Made by a program: the position numbers and the translations under genes. This document shows, in pieces, positions 16,789 to 25,654 of a stretch of 64,000 nucleotides of DNA (positions are counted from its first letter, which is position 1; each line of letters opens with the position of its first letter). Under the pieces are notes generated by a model. That model worked only from the letters and a program-made list of their open reading frames with translations. It did no database searches and had not been told where the DNA came from. The stretch is from Candidatus Hydrothermus pacificus (lineage in GTDB: Bacteria > Hydrothermota > Hydrothermia > Hydrothermales > Hydrothermaceae): NCBI GenBank assembly GCA_002011615.1, contig MTOH01000011.1:1-64000 (forward strand), written 5' to 3'.

Positions 16789-19268
16789 ATGAAAATGAAG
16801 AAATCAGAATAGGTGTTTATGTCTGCCATTGCGGTCTTAATATAGGTGGAATTGTAGATGTAAAATCTGTTGCAGAATTTGCCTCTACCCTTCCCAATGT
16901 TATCATAGCAAAGGAATATAAATACTCCTGCTCTGACCCTGGACAGGATATGATAAAACAGGACATTAAAGAACATAAATTGAACAGGGTTATTGTTGCA
17001 GCATGCACTCCAAGAACCCATGAACCGATTTTCAGAAAGGCAATTGAAGAAGCCGGTCTTAATAAATATCTTTTTGAAATGGCAAACATAAGAGACCAGT
17101 GCTCGTGGGTTCATCTTTATGAGAAGGAAAAGGCAACTGAAAAGGCAAAAGACCTTGTAAAAGCAGCTGTTTACAGGGCAAATTTCTTAAAACCACAGGT
17201 TGAGTCAAAGGTGCCTATAAGAAGAACCGCTCTTGTTATAGGTGGTGGAGTTGCAGGCATTCAAGCTGCACTTGATCTTGCGGATACAGGATATAAAGTA
17301 TATCTTGTTGAAAAGGAACCTACAATAGGCGGTAGAATGGCTCAGATTGACAAAACATTTCCCACAATGGATTGTTCAATATGTATACTTGCACCGAAAA
17401 TGGCAGAAGCAGGAAGACATCCAAACATAGAGATTATTACAAATTCTGAAGTAAAGGAAGTTACCGGGTATATAGGAAACTTCAATGTAAAAGTTCTTGA
17501 AAAGGCAAGGTATGTCACAAAAGATTGCACCGCCTGTGGTGATTGTTCAACAGCATGTCCTGAGGTCAATCCCAATGAATTTGATGTGGGTCTCAAAGCA
17601 AGGAAAGCAATCTATATTCCCTTTGCACAGGCAGTCCCTACAAGATATATAATAGATAAAGACCTGTGTTTGAACCTTAAAAAAGGAACAATTGTATGTG
17701 AAGAGTGCCTGAATGCATGTGAAAAGAAAGCAATAGACTTTAGTGATAAAGATGAGGTCGTGGAACTTGAGGTTGGAACAATAATAATAGCAACCGGAAT
17801 GGATGTCTATGACCCGATGAAAAATCACGATTATGGATATGGAATCTATGAGAATGTTATAACATCAATGGAGTTTGAAAGACTTATAAACGCAGCAGGT
17901 CCTACAGAAGGACATCTTGTAAGACCATCAGATGGCAAAATACCAAAAACTGTTGCCTTTATCCAGTGCGTTGGTTCAAGGGAGATGAAAAATGGTGGAA
18001 AATACTGTTCAAATGTATGCTGTATGAACACAATAAAGGACACTCTTTTAATAAAGGAACACTGGCCTGATGTTCAGCAGTATGTGTTCTATCAGGACAT
18101 AAGGGCATTCGGTAAAGGATTTGAAGATTTATTTAGAAGGGCAAAAGAAGAAGGGGTCGTTTTTATAAGGGGACTACCTTCAAAGATTGAGGAAACCCCT
18201 GATAAAAAACTAATTATTCACGCAGAAGATACTCTTCTTGGAGAAAAAATAACCATGGAAGTTGATATTGTAATCCTTTCAGTTGGTTTAATCCCCAGAA
18301 AGGATGCTCCTGAAATCCAGAAAGTTCTTGCTCTTGCAACCACTGATGATGGTTTTTTCCTTGAGGCTCATCCAAAATTACAGCCTGTTGATACAGCAAT
18401 AGGTGGAGTATTTCTTGCAGGATGTGCTGAGGGACCAAAAGATATAAAAGATTCTGTGACACAGGCATCAGCCGCATCAGCGAGAGCAGGTATTTTAATG
18501 GCTCAGGGAGAAGTGACTGTGGAAGCTTTAACCCCTGTTTTAGATGCTGATGTATGTAAAGCCTGCGGTATGTGTGCCAACGTATGTCCCTACTATGCAT
18601 GGCTCTGGAGCAAAGAAGAAAGGAATATCCCAAAACTTGTTGAAGCATCCTGTGCAGGATGTGGTGGATGTGGTGCAGAATGTCCGTCAGAAGCAATTGA
18701 AATGAGACATTTCCCGGATGAAGCAATCTATGCACAGATTGATGCGCTTCTTGAAGAAAAACCTGAAGAAAAAGTCATTGTGTTTGCCTGTAACTGGTGC
18801 TCCTATGCGGGAGCCGACCTTGCAGGAGTTTCAAGATTCCAGTATCCTCCTGTTGGAAGAATAATAAGAACCATGTGTTCTGCAAGGATAAGATCCGATT
18901 TTGTAATGTATGCGTTTATGAAAGGAGCCGGTGCAGTTCTCATGTCAGGATGCCATATAGGAGACTGCCACTATAACTATGCCAATAAACATACCTTAAG
19001 AAGATACGAAATTTTAAAGAAAAGAATTGAAAGACTTGGAATAAGACCTGACAGGCTTCAGTTGAACTGGTTCTCAGCAGCAGAAGGAATACTATTCGCA
19101 AACAAGATGAAAGAACTGGAAGAATTTTTAAAAACAGTAACAAAGGAAGAGGTGGAAAAGACAAAAGAAATTCTTTCTCAGAAATGGAAAAAACCCAGGA
19201 AACTTGAAAGATGGCTTGAGACGAGAGAAAAACTATTTGCAGCAGTTGCAGGAGGCGGTTCAAAGTAG
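16785..19268 (+). CDS. hdrA: HdrA flavoprotein fused to an MvhD-like domain
   Basis: This 827-residue protein has an FAD-binding Rossmann loop (VIGGGVAGIQAAL, from residue 151) followed by the HdrA motif GGRMAQIDKTFPTMDC. 4Fe-4S sets lie at Cys248/251/254/258, Cys591/594/597/601 and Cys623/626/629/633, with further cysteines near residue 290-310. The last 160 residues (FACNWCSYAGADLAG, SGCHIGDCHY) form an MvhD domain, normally a separate 2Fe-2S protein linking HdrA to hydrogenase or formate dehydrogenase. HdrA is the flavin electron-bifurcating subunit in methanogens. The fusion would provide its own electron entry. It starts with ATGA overlap on hdrB. Confidence 0.9.
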   Translation: MNENEEIRIGVYVCHCGLNIGGIVDVKSVAEFASTLPNVIIAKEYKYSCSDPGQDMIKQDIKEHKLNRVIVAACTPRTHEPIFRKAIEEAGLNKYLFEMANIRDQCSWVHLYEKEKATEKAKDLVKAAVYRANFLKPQVESKVPIRRTALVIGGGVAGIQAALDLADTGYKVYLVEKEPTIGGRMAQIDKTFPTMDCSICILAPKMAEAGRHPNIEIITNSEVKEVTGYIGNFNVKVLEKARYVTKDCTACGDCSTACPEVNPNEFDVGLKARKAIYIPFAQAVPTRYIIDKDLCLNLKKGTIVCEECLNACEKKAIDFSDKDEVVELEVGTIIIATGMDVYDPMKNHDYGYGIYENVITSMEFERLINAAGPTEGHLVRPSDGKIPKTVAFIQCVGSREMKNGGKYCSNVCCMNTIKDTLLIKEHWPDVQQYVFYQDIRAFGKGFEDLFRRAKEEGVVFIRGLPSKIEETPDKKLIIHAEDTLLGEKITMEVDIVILSVGLIPRKDAPEIQKVLALATTDDGFFLEAHPKLQPVDTAIGGVFLAGCAEGPKDIKDSVTQASAASARAGILMAQGEVTVEALTPVLDADVCKACGMCANVCPYYAWLWSKEERNIPKLVEASCAGCGGCGAECPSEAIEMRHFPDEAIYAQIDALLEEKPEEKVIVFACNWCSYAGADLAGVSRFQYPPVGRIIRTMCSARIRSDFVMYAFMKGAGAVLMSGCHIGDCHYNYANKHTLRRYEILKKRIERLGIRPDRLQLNWFSAAEGILFANKMKELEEFLKTVTKEEVEKTKEILSQKWKKPRKLERWLETREKLFAAVAGGGSK

Positions 19269-19270
19269 GT

Positions 19271-20041
19271 ATAAAATTTCATAAATTCACAGGTTCTGGA
19301 AACGATTTTCTAATTTTTGATTACAGATATTTAAGGAATATAATTCCGAAAATCAAATCTCTGTGTAATAGAAAATTCGGCATAGGTGCTGACGGAGTTT
19401 TATTTTCAAAAAAGGAAAAGAGGTGCGATTTCAGGATGATTTATTACAATTCTGATGGTTCAAGAGCTGAATTCTGTGGAAATGGTGCGAGATGTCTTCT
19501 GTTCTATAATTTTTTAAAAACAGGAAAAAAGAAATTTAAATTTATTGCTGATGATGGAGTGCATGAAGGTTATGTTTTAAACAAAAAAGGACTTATAAGG
19601 GTAAGTCTAAAAATTCCTGAAAATCCGGAACTTGATTTTAAAATAAAGGGCATAAAATACAATCTCTGTTTTGCAAATTCAGGCGTTCCTCATACAATAA
19701 TCTTTCTGAAAAATATAAAAAAAATTGATATAAATAGAATTGCACAAAAGATAAGGTTTCATTCTCATTTCAGCCCTTCAGGCACAAATGTTGATTTTGT
19801 TAAAAGGGAGCGAAAAAATCTAATTTCAATAAGAACTTATGAAAGGGGCGTTGAAGATGAGGTGCTTGCCTGTGGAACAGGAATTACCGCTTCTGCATTT
19901 TTAGCAAGAGAAAAATTTAAAATAAAAGAAAATGAAATTTTTGTAAAAACAAAAGGTGGAGAAGTCTTAAAGGTTCTTTTTGGAAAAGATAAACTGTTTT
20001 TAGAAGGGTATGTCAAAAAGATTTTTGAGGGGGTCATTTAG
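19271..20041 (+). CDS. dapF: Diaminopimelate epimerase, apparently starting at ATA
   Basis: Both catalytic cysteines are visible in their motifs, EFCGNGARC and LACGTGITASAF, so the enzyme should interconvert LL- and meso-diaminopimelate for lysine and peptidoglycan. The family begins MKFxKxxGxGNDF. Here the matching residues IKFHKFTGSGNDF are encoded just after the hdrA stop with no ATG, GTG or TTG in frame upstream before the homology begins. The codon in the Met position is ATA at 19271, 13 nt after AGGAGGCGG at 19250-19257. GTA at 19265 is the only other nearby choice. An internal ATG at 19436 would delete about 55 conserved residues. Confidence 0.85.
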   Translation: MKFHKFTGSGNDFLIFDYRYLRNIIPKIKSLCNRKFGIGADGVLFSKKEKRCDFRMIYYNSDGSRAEFCGNGARCLLFYNFLKTGKKKFKFIADDGVHEGYVLNKKGLIRVSLKIPENPELDFKIKGIKYNLCFANSGVPHTIIFLKNIKKIDINRIAQKIRFHSHFSPSGTNVDFVKRERKNLISIRTYERGVEDEVLACGTGITASAFLAREKFKIKENEIFVKTKGGEVLKVLFGKDKLFLEGYVKKIFEGVI

Positions 20042-21245
20042 AAGGATTTATAACCCTCCCTAAGAACAAAATTGTTCCATATTTTTTCTCATAAATTATA
20101 AAAACAAAGGGATGGTCAGCACGAAAAGTTTTTACAGGTTTTACCATGGTGAGTTCCATAACCACTCCTGTTGCAGCAGCTGCTTCTGTTCCCTCTTCAT
20201 TAACTTCAACAAATGCTTTATGAATAACTTTGCTTATAAAAAGGTCTTTTTTACCTGTAATTTCTGAAAAATCCGCAGCTGTTGTGAAGGCATCTTTTAT
20301 CCCCATCTCTTTTAATGTTTCTTTTAAAAGATACTTTGTTTCTATTTTAAACCTTGGGAGAGAAACATTTACCTCTTCCCTTTTAAAACTCCGTATTATT
20401 TCTTCTATATTTTCAGGGGTTAGATATTCATCAAGAATACTTAAATCAAATAATTTTGGCAAAAATATAATCATTGATGCCTCTTTTCCATCATAGGGAA
20501 TTTCAAGAACCTGTATTTTTTCATCCTCATAATAATTAAACATTTCCCCTTCCATATGCATCATGGGGACTTTAACTTTATCATTTTCAGAAATCCAGAA
20601 ATCTTCCTCTTTTGTTTTTTCTTTATCAAATTCTTTAAGCCATTTCCCTTTAAAATATATTGCATTTGTTATGATTAATCTCGTAAGCGGACCAATTGCG
20701 TCTTTTGAAATCAAATCTTTAATCTTGTCCTTTGTTTTTTCTAAAACCCATGAATTTATAATATTAACCGAATTCTCAGGCTCTTTTACAAAATCAAGAT
20801 TTTGAATTTCAGCCATATAATAATCTTTTACAATCTCCATATAATCTTTTAAAATTTTGAAACCTTCCTGGACCCATAAAGCATTTGCAGTATAAAGAAC
20901 ATACTTTTTGTCCTTTTTATTAATTTCCCTATAAATCTTTGCAAAGTTTGACCTTGTTAAATTTTTATCCTCTGGTAAATAAAAAACTTTTTCTATCTCT
21001 TCCTCTGTATTTTCTTTTGCTCCTTCATAAACAATTAAAAAGGCATTCTGTATGCTTAGAGGTGAAAAAAATATATTGTTTTTCTCTTCCTTTAATTTGA
21101 AATATAATTCAAAGGCAAATTTATTATTAGCAACACTTATTGTCCGCACTCCTTGTTCACTCCAGCCTTTCTCATCAGTTTTATTTGTATCACCTTTAAC
21201 CATCCCCATGAAAAAAACACACAATAGTATATTTATTTTTCTCAT
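20034..21245 (-). CDS. Secreted serpin protease inhibitor
   Basis: The whole serpin fold can be followed: NAIYFKGKWL (s6A-s3A region), the hinge EEGTEAAAATG at residues 350-360, and the conserved C-terminal ADHPFVFII and LFLGRV. Small residues in the hinge indicate an inhibitory serpin that can insert its reactive loop. Counting from the hinge glycine places the scissile bond near Thr366-Met367. A signal peptide (MRKINILLCVFFMGMVKG) directs it out of the cytoplasm. A GGAGG ribosome site precedes the ATG. It converges on dapF with an 8-nt overlap of the coding ends. Target proteases are unknown. Confidence 0.93.
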   Translation of the reverse strand: MRKINILLCVFFMGMVKGDTNKTDEKGWSEQGVRTISVANNKFAFELYFKLKEEKNNIFFSPLSIQNAFLIVYEGAKENTEEEIEKVFYLPEDKNLTRSNFAKIYREINKKDKKYVLYTANALWVQEGFKILKDYMEIVKDYYMAEIQNLDFVKEPENSVNIINSWVLEKTKDKIKDLISKDAIGPLTRLIITNAIYFKGKWLKEFDKEKTKEEDFWISENDKVKVPMMHMEGEMFNYYEDEKIQVLEIPYDGKEASMIIFLPKLFDLSILDEYLTPENIEEIIRSFKREEVNVSLPRFKIETKYLLKETLKEMGIKDAFTTAADFSEITGKKDLFISKVIHKAFVEVNEEGTEAAAATGVVMELTMVKPVKTFRADHPFVFIIYEKKYGTILFLGRVINPSK

Positions 21246-21286
21246 TTTACCTCCATCTCATACAAAAAAAAGCAATAAAGAAAAAT

Positions 21287-21316
21287 TTGAAAAACCATAA
21301 GTTTTTATATTATAAT
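21287..21316 (+). promoter_or_regulatory. Promoter of the thioredoxin-fold T9SS gene
   Basis: TTGAAA (21287-21292), an 18-bp spacer and TATAAT (21311-21316) form a near-consensus sigma-70 promoter. The expected transcript has a leader of about 27 nt with a strong AAGGAGGTG before the ATG at 21350. Confidence 0.65.
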
Positions 21317-21349
21317 AACAACAATAGTAAAAAGCAAGGAGGTGTTAAA

Positions 21350-23149
21350 ATGTTCAAAAGAGTATGGGTAACTGCAGGTATAATACTACTGAGTAGCAGT
21401 TTCTCTTACTCTGCTCAGAGAATAATAGTTGCTGAGGAATTCACAGCCACCTGGTGCACATACTGTCCCGGTGCTGCAAGAGGTCTTGATGAACTCTATG
21501 AAAGGGTATACGACTCAGTAGTTGTTATTGCTTATCATTCCTCAACTTCTGACCCCTTCTACACATCAGAATCTGCACAAAGGGCAAGTTATTACAATCT
21601 AAGCGGATATCCTACAACATGGTTTGACGGCATTCTAAGTGAAGTAGGAGGGGTGCACACAGGAACAATGTTTCCATTCTATCTGAGAGACTTCAACCAG
21701 AGAAAAATAATACCTTCTGACTTAAACATTACTGTTACTTCAAATTATGACTCTGTATCAAATACTGGAACAGTAACTGCTGTTATACAGAATACCTCTT
21801 CTTCAAATATAACAGGAACACTTCATTTTGTAATAGTCGAAAACAACATACCCTATAACTGGCAGGGAATGACAGAACTTGATTTTGTTGTAAGAGACAT
21901 GCTTCCCAATGCAAACGGAGAATCAGTCACAATACCTGCAAATGACACAATAATAAGATCCAGGAATTATACGATAAATTCATCATGGAAAGAGAAGGAC
22001 TGTCATATAGTCGTATTTGTCCAGGCGTCAAATAAAGAAATTTATCAGGGAGGAGAAACAGGTGTAATTCCAGGGCCCGAACCTTTGTGGTATAATTATA
22101 CTTTAAATGAAACATCAGGTAACAACAACGGTTTTGCAGAACCAGGCGAAAGTGTGGAACTAAAAGTTCTTGCAAAAAATATGGGAACAGGAGATTATTC
22201 AGGAGGTGGAACAATCTCAACAGGTGATACCTATGTCACAATTACAGCTCAAACACCTTATTCTGTAACTGTTGCTCCAGGAGATATTGATACAATTTTA
22301 AGTTTTACCTTTGATATATCCTCAAACTGCCCGAATGACCACATTGCTGAATTTGAAATTACAGCAGGAGGCATAATCGATACAATCCCGTTTATGATAA
22401 CCACAAATCCGGGATTCTCTGATGATATGGAATCCGGTGTAAACGGCTGGACCCATTCTGGTATAAATGACAACTGGCATCAGACAACCCATAGATATAA
22501 TTCCGCGACCCATTCATGGTATTCTGGTGTTGAAGGAAACTGGCAATACACAAATGAAAATGTTACAAGACTTGTATCCCCTTATTTTGTAACAACTCCA
22601 GGAGAAAACCTTTACTATTACACCTATTATTCTATTGAACAGGACTGGGATTATGGACATTTAGAAGTAAACAATGGTTCTCATTTCTGGTGGATTTTAG
22701 ATACATATACAGGAAACCAGACTTCATGGATTCAAAAGGTTTACCCGATGGATAACTTTCACGGTAAAACAACGCGTGTATGTTTCAGATTTATAAGTGA
22801 TGCTTCTGTAGTTCAGGAGGGATGGTATGTGGATGATGTATATGTTCCCTTTTATGTTTCTGCTTCTGAAAAAAATCTCTCTGAGACAAAACTTATTTTC
22901 AATGTACATCCCAGAATTTTCAGAGAGAAAGCGTCTATTTCTTTCAGTGGCATCAGGGACAAAGACGCAACCCTTAAAATATTTAATTCAGCGGGACAGA
23001 TTGTGAATGTTTATAAACTTAACTCATCAGGCAAAATTCTCTGGAATGGTGAAGACCTTTATGGCAAAAAACTTCCTTCGGGTGTTTATTTTATAAAAAT
23101 TGAAGCAAAAGGAGTAAAGAAAAATACAAATGTAATCCTTTTAAGATAA
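21350..23149 (+). CDS. Secreted Omp28-like thioredoxin-fold protein with T9SS domain
   Basis: The start was placed at 21350 because AAGGAGG lies 7 nt upstream and a clean signal peptide follows (MFKRVWVTAGIILLSSSFSYS); the frame also extends upstream without an ATG-SD pair. Residues of about 25-60 hold EEFTATWCTYCPGAA, a thioredoxin-fold CXXC site as in Omp28-family proteins. A CARDB-like domain with the NGFAEPGES repeat, a lectin-like beta-sandwich (SGVEGNWQYTNEN) and a T9SS sorting domain (FNSAGQI, GVYFIKI) follow. It is 599 residues long. Surface thiol chemistry or adhesion is possible. Confidence 0.78.
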   Translation: MFKRVWVTAGIILLSSSFSYSAQRIIVAEEFTATWCTYCPGAARGLDELYERVYDSVVVIAYHSSTSDPFYTSESAQRASYYNLSGYPTTWFDGILSEVGGVHTGTMFPFYLRDFNQRKIIPSDLNITVTSNYDSVSNTGTVTAVIQNTSSSNITGTLHFVIVENNIPYNWQGMTELDFVVRDMLPNANGESVTIPANDTIIRSRNYTINSSWKEKDCHIVVFVQASNKEIYQGGETGVIPGPEPLWYNYTLNETSGNNNGFAEPGESVELKVLAKNMGTGDYSGGGTISTGDTYVTITAQTPYSVTVAPGDIDTILSFTFDISSNCPNDHIAEFEITAGGIIDTIPFMITTNPGFSDDMESGVNGWTHSGINDNWHQTTHRYNSATHSWYSGVEGNWQYTNENVTRLVSPYFVTTPGENLYYYTYYSIEQDWDYGHLEVNNGSHFWWILDTYTGNQTSWIQKVYPMDNFHGKTTRVCFRFISDASVVQEGWYVDDVYVPFYVSASEKNLSETKLIFNVHPRIFREKASISFSGIRDKDATLKIFNSAGQIVNVYKLNSSGKILWNGEDLYGKKLPSGVYFIKIEAKGVKKNTNVILLR

Positions 23150-23298
23150 ACCAAAAGAAGGCAGAAAGAAAAGAACTCAGGATATTGAAGTAAGTTAGAT
23201 TTCAAAAAAATTAGAATAAAGAATTCAGATTTCGTGATGCGAATGGGGGACCTGTTTTGTGTATTTAAAAAACTCAATCAACAAAAGAATTTAATACC

Positions 23299-24183
23299 TC
23301 ATAAAAATTTTATCAACTCCTCTATCCCCTTTAATTTTGCTTTTTTAGAAGAGTAAAAAACTGCTTTTTCACATGCTTTAACAGGATTTTTTGTTTTTAA
23401 ATAAAAGACAAGAAATACCGCACCGAATACATCTCCACAACCCGTGACATCACCTTTATAAATTTCCGGAGGTTCAAATTCCCTTTTAATTAATTTATCA
23501 TTCTCTTTAAAATAAAGAACCGTTCCTTTTCTTCCCAGTGTGAGATTTAAAATTTTCGGTCCTGAATTTAGAATTAAAAGAGCAACTAAATCAACACCTT
23601 TTGACGGTTCAAGACCTGTAAAGTATTTCATCTCCTCAAGGTTCATCTGTATTACATCACAGCACCCTGCATATTCCTGCCATCCTGAAAGATAATAGGG
23701 AGTTAAATCACCTTTAATTTCTTTTCTTACAAGACTGTGAACATCTATATAGATTGGACCATTAAAATTTTTCCTCAATCTTTTTAATGTGAAAAGGGAT
23801 ATATCCATCGGAGAGATAAAATTTATAAAAAAGGCATCAGAATCAAGATTTTCCTCAACCCTTGAATAATTGACTTCTTCAACATGAAACTCAATTTTTT
23901 CTTTTCTCTCATCAGGATTATAGTATTTTAAAACATTTCTTGTTGTCTTTTCACTCTCTTTTATATAATCGGTTTTTATGTTTTTAAAGTTTGAAAGAAC
24001 TTCAAAAAAAAGAGGCTTTTCTCTCCTGCCTATGTTTATAATCGGGGTAATTTCGTAATCAGGGAAAAGCTTTGCAAGGGTTAAAATGGTATATGTAACT
24101 CCTCCAAAAGAAGAAAAATATTTCCCTTTAAAGGGATAAACTATATCGTAGTTAACAGAACCTATAACAGATATCTTGTTCAC
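23299..24183 (-). CDS. PfkB-family carbohydrate/nucleoside kinase
   Basis: The C-terminal signature GDVTGCGDVFGAVF contains the catalytic Asp and anion hole of PfkB kinases. The N-terminal GSVNYDIVYPF and GGVTYTIL match the sugar-binding start. I place the start at the GTG of 24183, which overlaps the thiolase stop as GTGA and gives MNKISVIGS, because the longer frame adds a basic Cys-rich stretch coded by thiolase codons. At 294 residues it is of usual size. The substrate cannot be read from the sequence. Coupling to thiolase may be only transcriptional. Confidence 0.82.
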   Translation of the reverse strand: MNKISVIGSVNYDIVYPFKGKYFSSFGGVTYTILTLAKLFPDYEITPIINIGRREKPLFFEVLSNFKNIKTDYIKESEKTTRNVLKYYNPDERKEKIEFHVEEVNYSRVEENLDSDAFFINFISPMDISLFTLKRLRKNFNGPIYIDVHSLVRKEIKGDLTPYYLSGWQEYAGCCDVIQMNLEEMKYFTGLEPSKGVDLVALLILNSGPKILNLTLGRKGTVLYFKENDKLIKREFEPPEIYKGDVTGCGDVFGAVFLVFYLKTKNPVKACEKAVFYSSKKAKLKGIEELIKFL

Positions 24184-25358
24184 ACAAGCTCTATGCTCAT
24201 TCCAACAGCACCGCCTCCTCCAAGGCAAAGGGATGCAAGTCCCCTTTTAAGTCCTCTGTCCTTCAATGCATACATAAGCGTTACAACTATTCTTGCCCCG
24301 GATGCGCCTATGGGATGACCCAGAGCAACAGCACCACCATTAACATTTAACTTATTCATATCTATCTCAAGTTCCTTCACATCAGCCAGAACCTGTGCCG
24401 AGAATGCCTCGTTTATTTCTATCAAATCAAAATCATTGGGATGTTTTAATCCTGTTTTTTCTGTAACTTTTTTAATTGCACCGATTGGTGCAAAGAATAA
24501 ATCTTTTGGTTCAACAAAATTTGAGCCGTATGCCATTATTCTTGCAAAGGGTTTTAAATTCCTTTCCTTAACAAATTTCTCAGACGCAATGACCACTGCT
24601 GCTCCACCATCAAAAATCCCAGGAGCATTACCTGCAGTAACTGTTCCATCTTTCACAAAAGCGGGTCTGAGTTTTGCAAGCTTTTCAAGGGATGTATCGG
24701 GTCTGGGTCCTTCATCTTTATCAACTGTTAATGTCTCCTTTTTTGTTCTTACCTCAAGGGGAACAATCTCATCCTTGAATTTGCCCTCATTTATTGCCTT
24801 CACAGCCTTCATATGAGAATTGTATGCAAATTCATCCTGCATTTCCCTTGTAATCCCTGCTTTTTCAGCAGTATATTCTGCAAGGTTACCCATATGCTGA
24901 TTGTTAAAGGAGCACCATAATCCATCGTATATCATATGGTCAATAAACTTTACATCACCAAATTTTGTCCCTGCTCTTAAAAAAGACATGTGAGGGGCAT
25001 TTGTCATTGATTCCATTCCTCCTGCAACAATAACATCAGCATCACCGAGTTTTATTGCCTGAACACCCAGCATTATTGCTTTCATTGCAGAACCACAGAC
25101 CTTGTTAACAGTAAAAGCAGGAATATTTGACGGGATGTCACCTTTTATTGCAGCAATCCTTGCAGGTCCCTGACCCACACCTGCCTGAAGCACACAGCCC
25201 ATTATCACCTCATTTACATCCTCGGGTGAAATATTTGCTCTTTTAACTGCTTCTTTAATCGCTACAGCACCCAGATCAGTGGCAGAAAATCCTGCAAGAC
25301 CTCCAAGAAGTCTACCCATTGATGTTCTTGCACCACTCAGTATAAAAACTTCCTGCAT
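24180..25358 (-). CDS. Acetyl-CoA C-acetyltransferase (thiolase)
   Basis: The nucleophile Cys88 lies in VNKVCGSAMK, the base His in GHPIGASGARI, and the second Cys in CLGGGGAVG near the C-terminus, so all thiolase active-site elements are present. At 392 residues it has the typical length of biosynthetic or degradative thiolases that condense or cleave acetoacetyl-CoA. AAGGAGGAG precedes the ATG. It shares a transcript with the downstream PfkB kinase. An acyl-CoA synthetase is encoded divergently 296 bp away, consistent with fatty-acid or acyl-CoA metabolism. Confidence 0.92.
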   Translation of the reverse strand: MQEVFILSGARTSMGRLLGGLAGFSATDLGAVAIKEAVKRANISPEDVNEVIMGCVLQAGVGQGPARIAAIKGDIPSNIPAFTVNKVCGSAMKAIMLGVQAIKLGDADVIVAGGMESMTNAPHMSFLRAGTKFGDVKFIDHMIYDGLWCSFNNQHMGNLAEYTAEKAGITREMQDEFAYNSHMKAVKAINEGKFKDEIVPLEVRTKKETLTVDKDEGPRPDTSLEKLAKLRPAFVKDGTVTAGNAPGIFDGGAAVVIASEKFVKERNLKPFARIMAYGSNFVEPKDLFFAPIGAIKKVTEKTGLKHPNDFDLIEINEAFSAQVLADVKELEIDMNKLNVNGGAVALGHPIGASGARIVVTLMYALKDRGLKRGLASLCLGGGGAVGMSIELV

Positions 25359-25615
25359 ATCTCCTCCTTGTTAAAGAAAATTTAATTATAACCTTTCAGG
25401 CGGGTCAGAATCAATTTGTTGCCAGTGAGTAACAGTTGAAAGATTCAGGTGCTGATTCCTGAGTTTATCTGATTTATGCTGTTTGGATTTCAACCATCTC
25501 GAAATAACTTATGGTTTATAATCATTAATACCGGTTTTATTCAATATATCGTGAGTTTTGCATTGTGACTCCTTTCCTCTGTTTGTTTGTGATCTGTCAT
25601 ATCCAGGTCGTTTAT

Positions 25616-25645
25616 TTGACTTAAGCTCAAACAATCTTATATAAT
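25616..25645 (+). promoter_or_regulatory. Promoter of the acyl-CoA synthetase gene, leaderless type
   Basis: TTGACT (25616-25621), an 18-bp spacer and TATAAT (25640-25645) stand only 9 nt before the ATG, and no Shine-Dalgarno sequence is present. The rest of the 25359-25615 gap between the divergent genes shows no gene, repeat or hairpin that I can support. Confidence 0.7.
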
Positions 25646-25654
25646 TCAAAAATT

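Noticed and set aside
18214-18735. Minus-strand 173-codon ORF inside hdrA
   Set aside because: It has a low-complexity Leu/His/Gln composition typical of an antisense shadow, and hdrA motifs cover the region.
23150-23298. A hidden small gene or terminator in the convergent gap
   Set aside because: No ORF with ribosome site and no convincing hairpin with T-run is visible.
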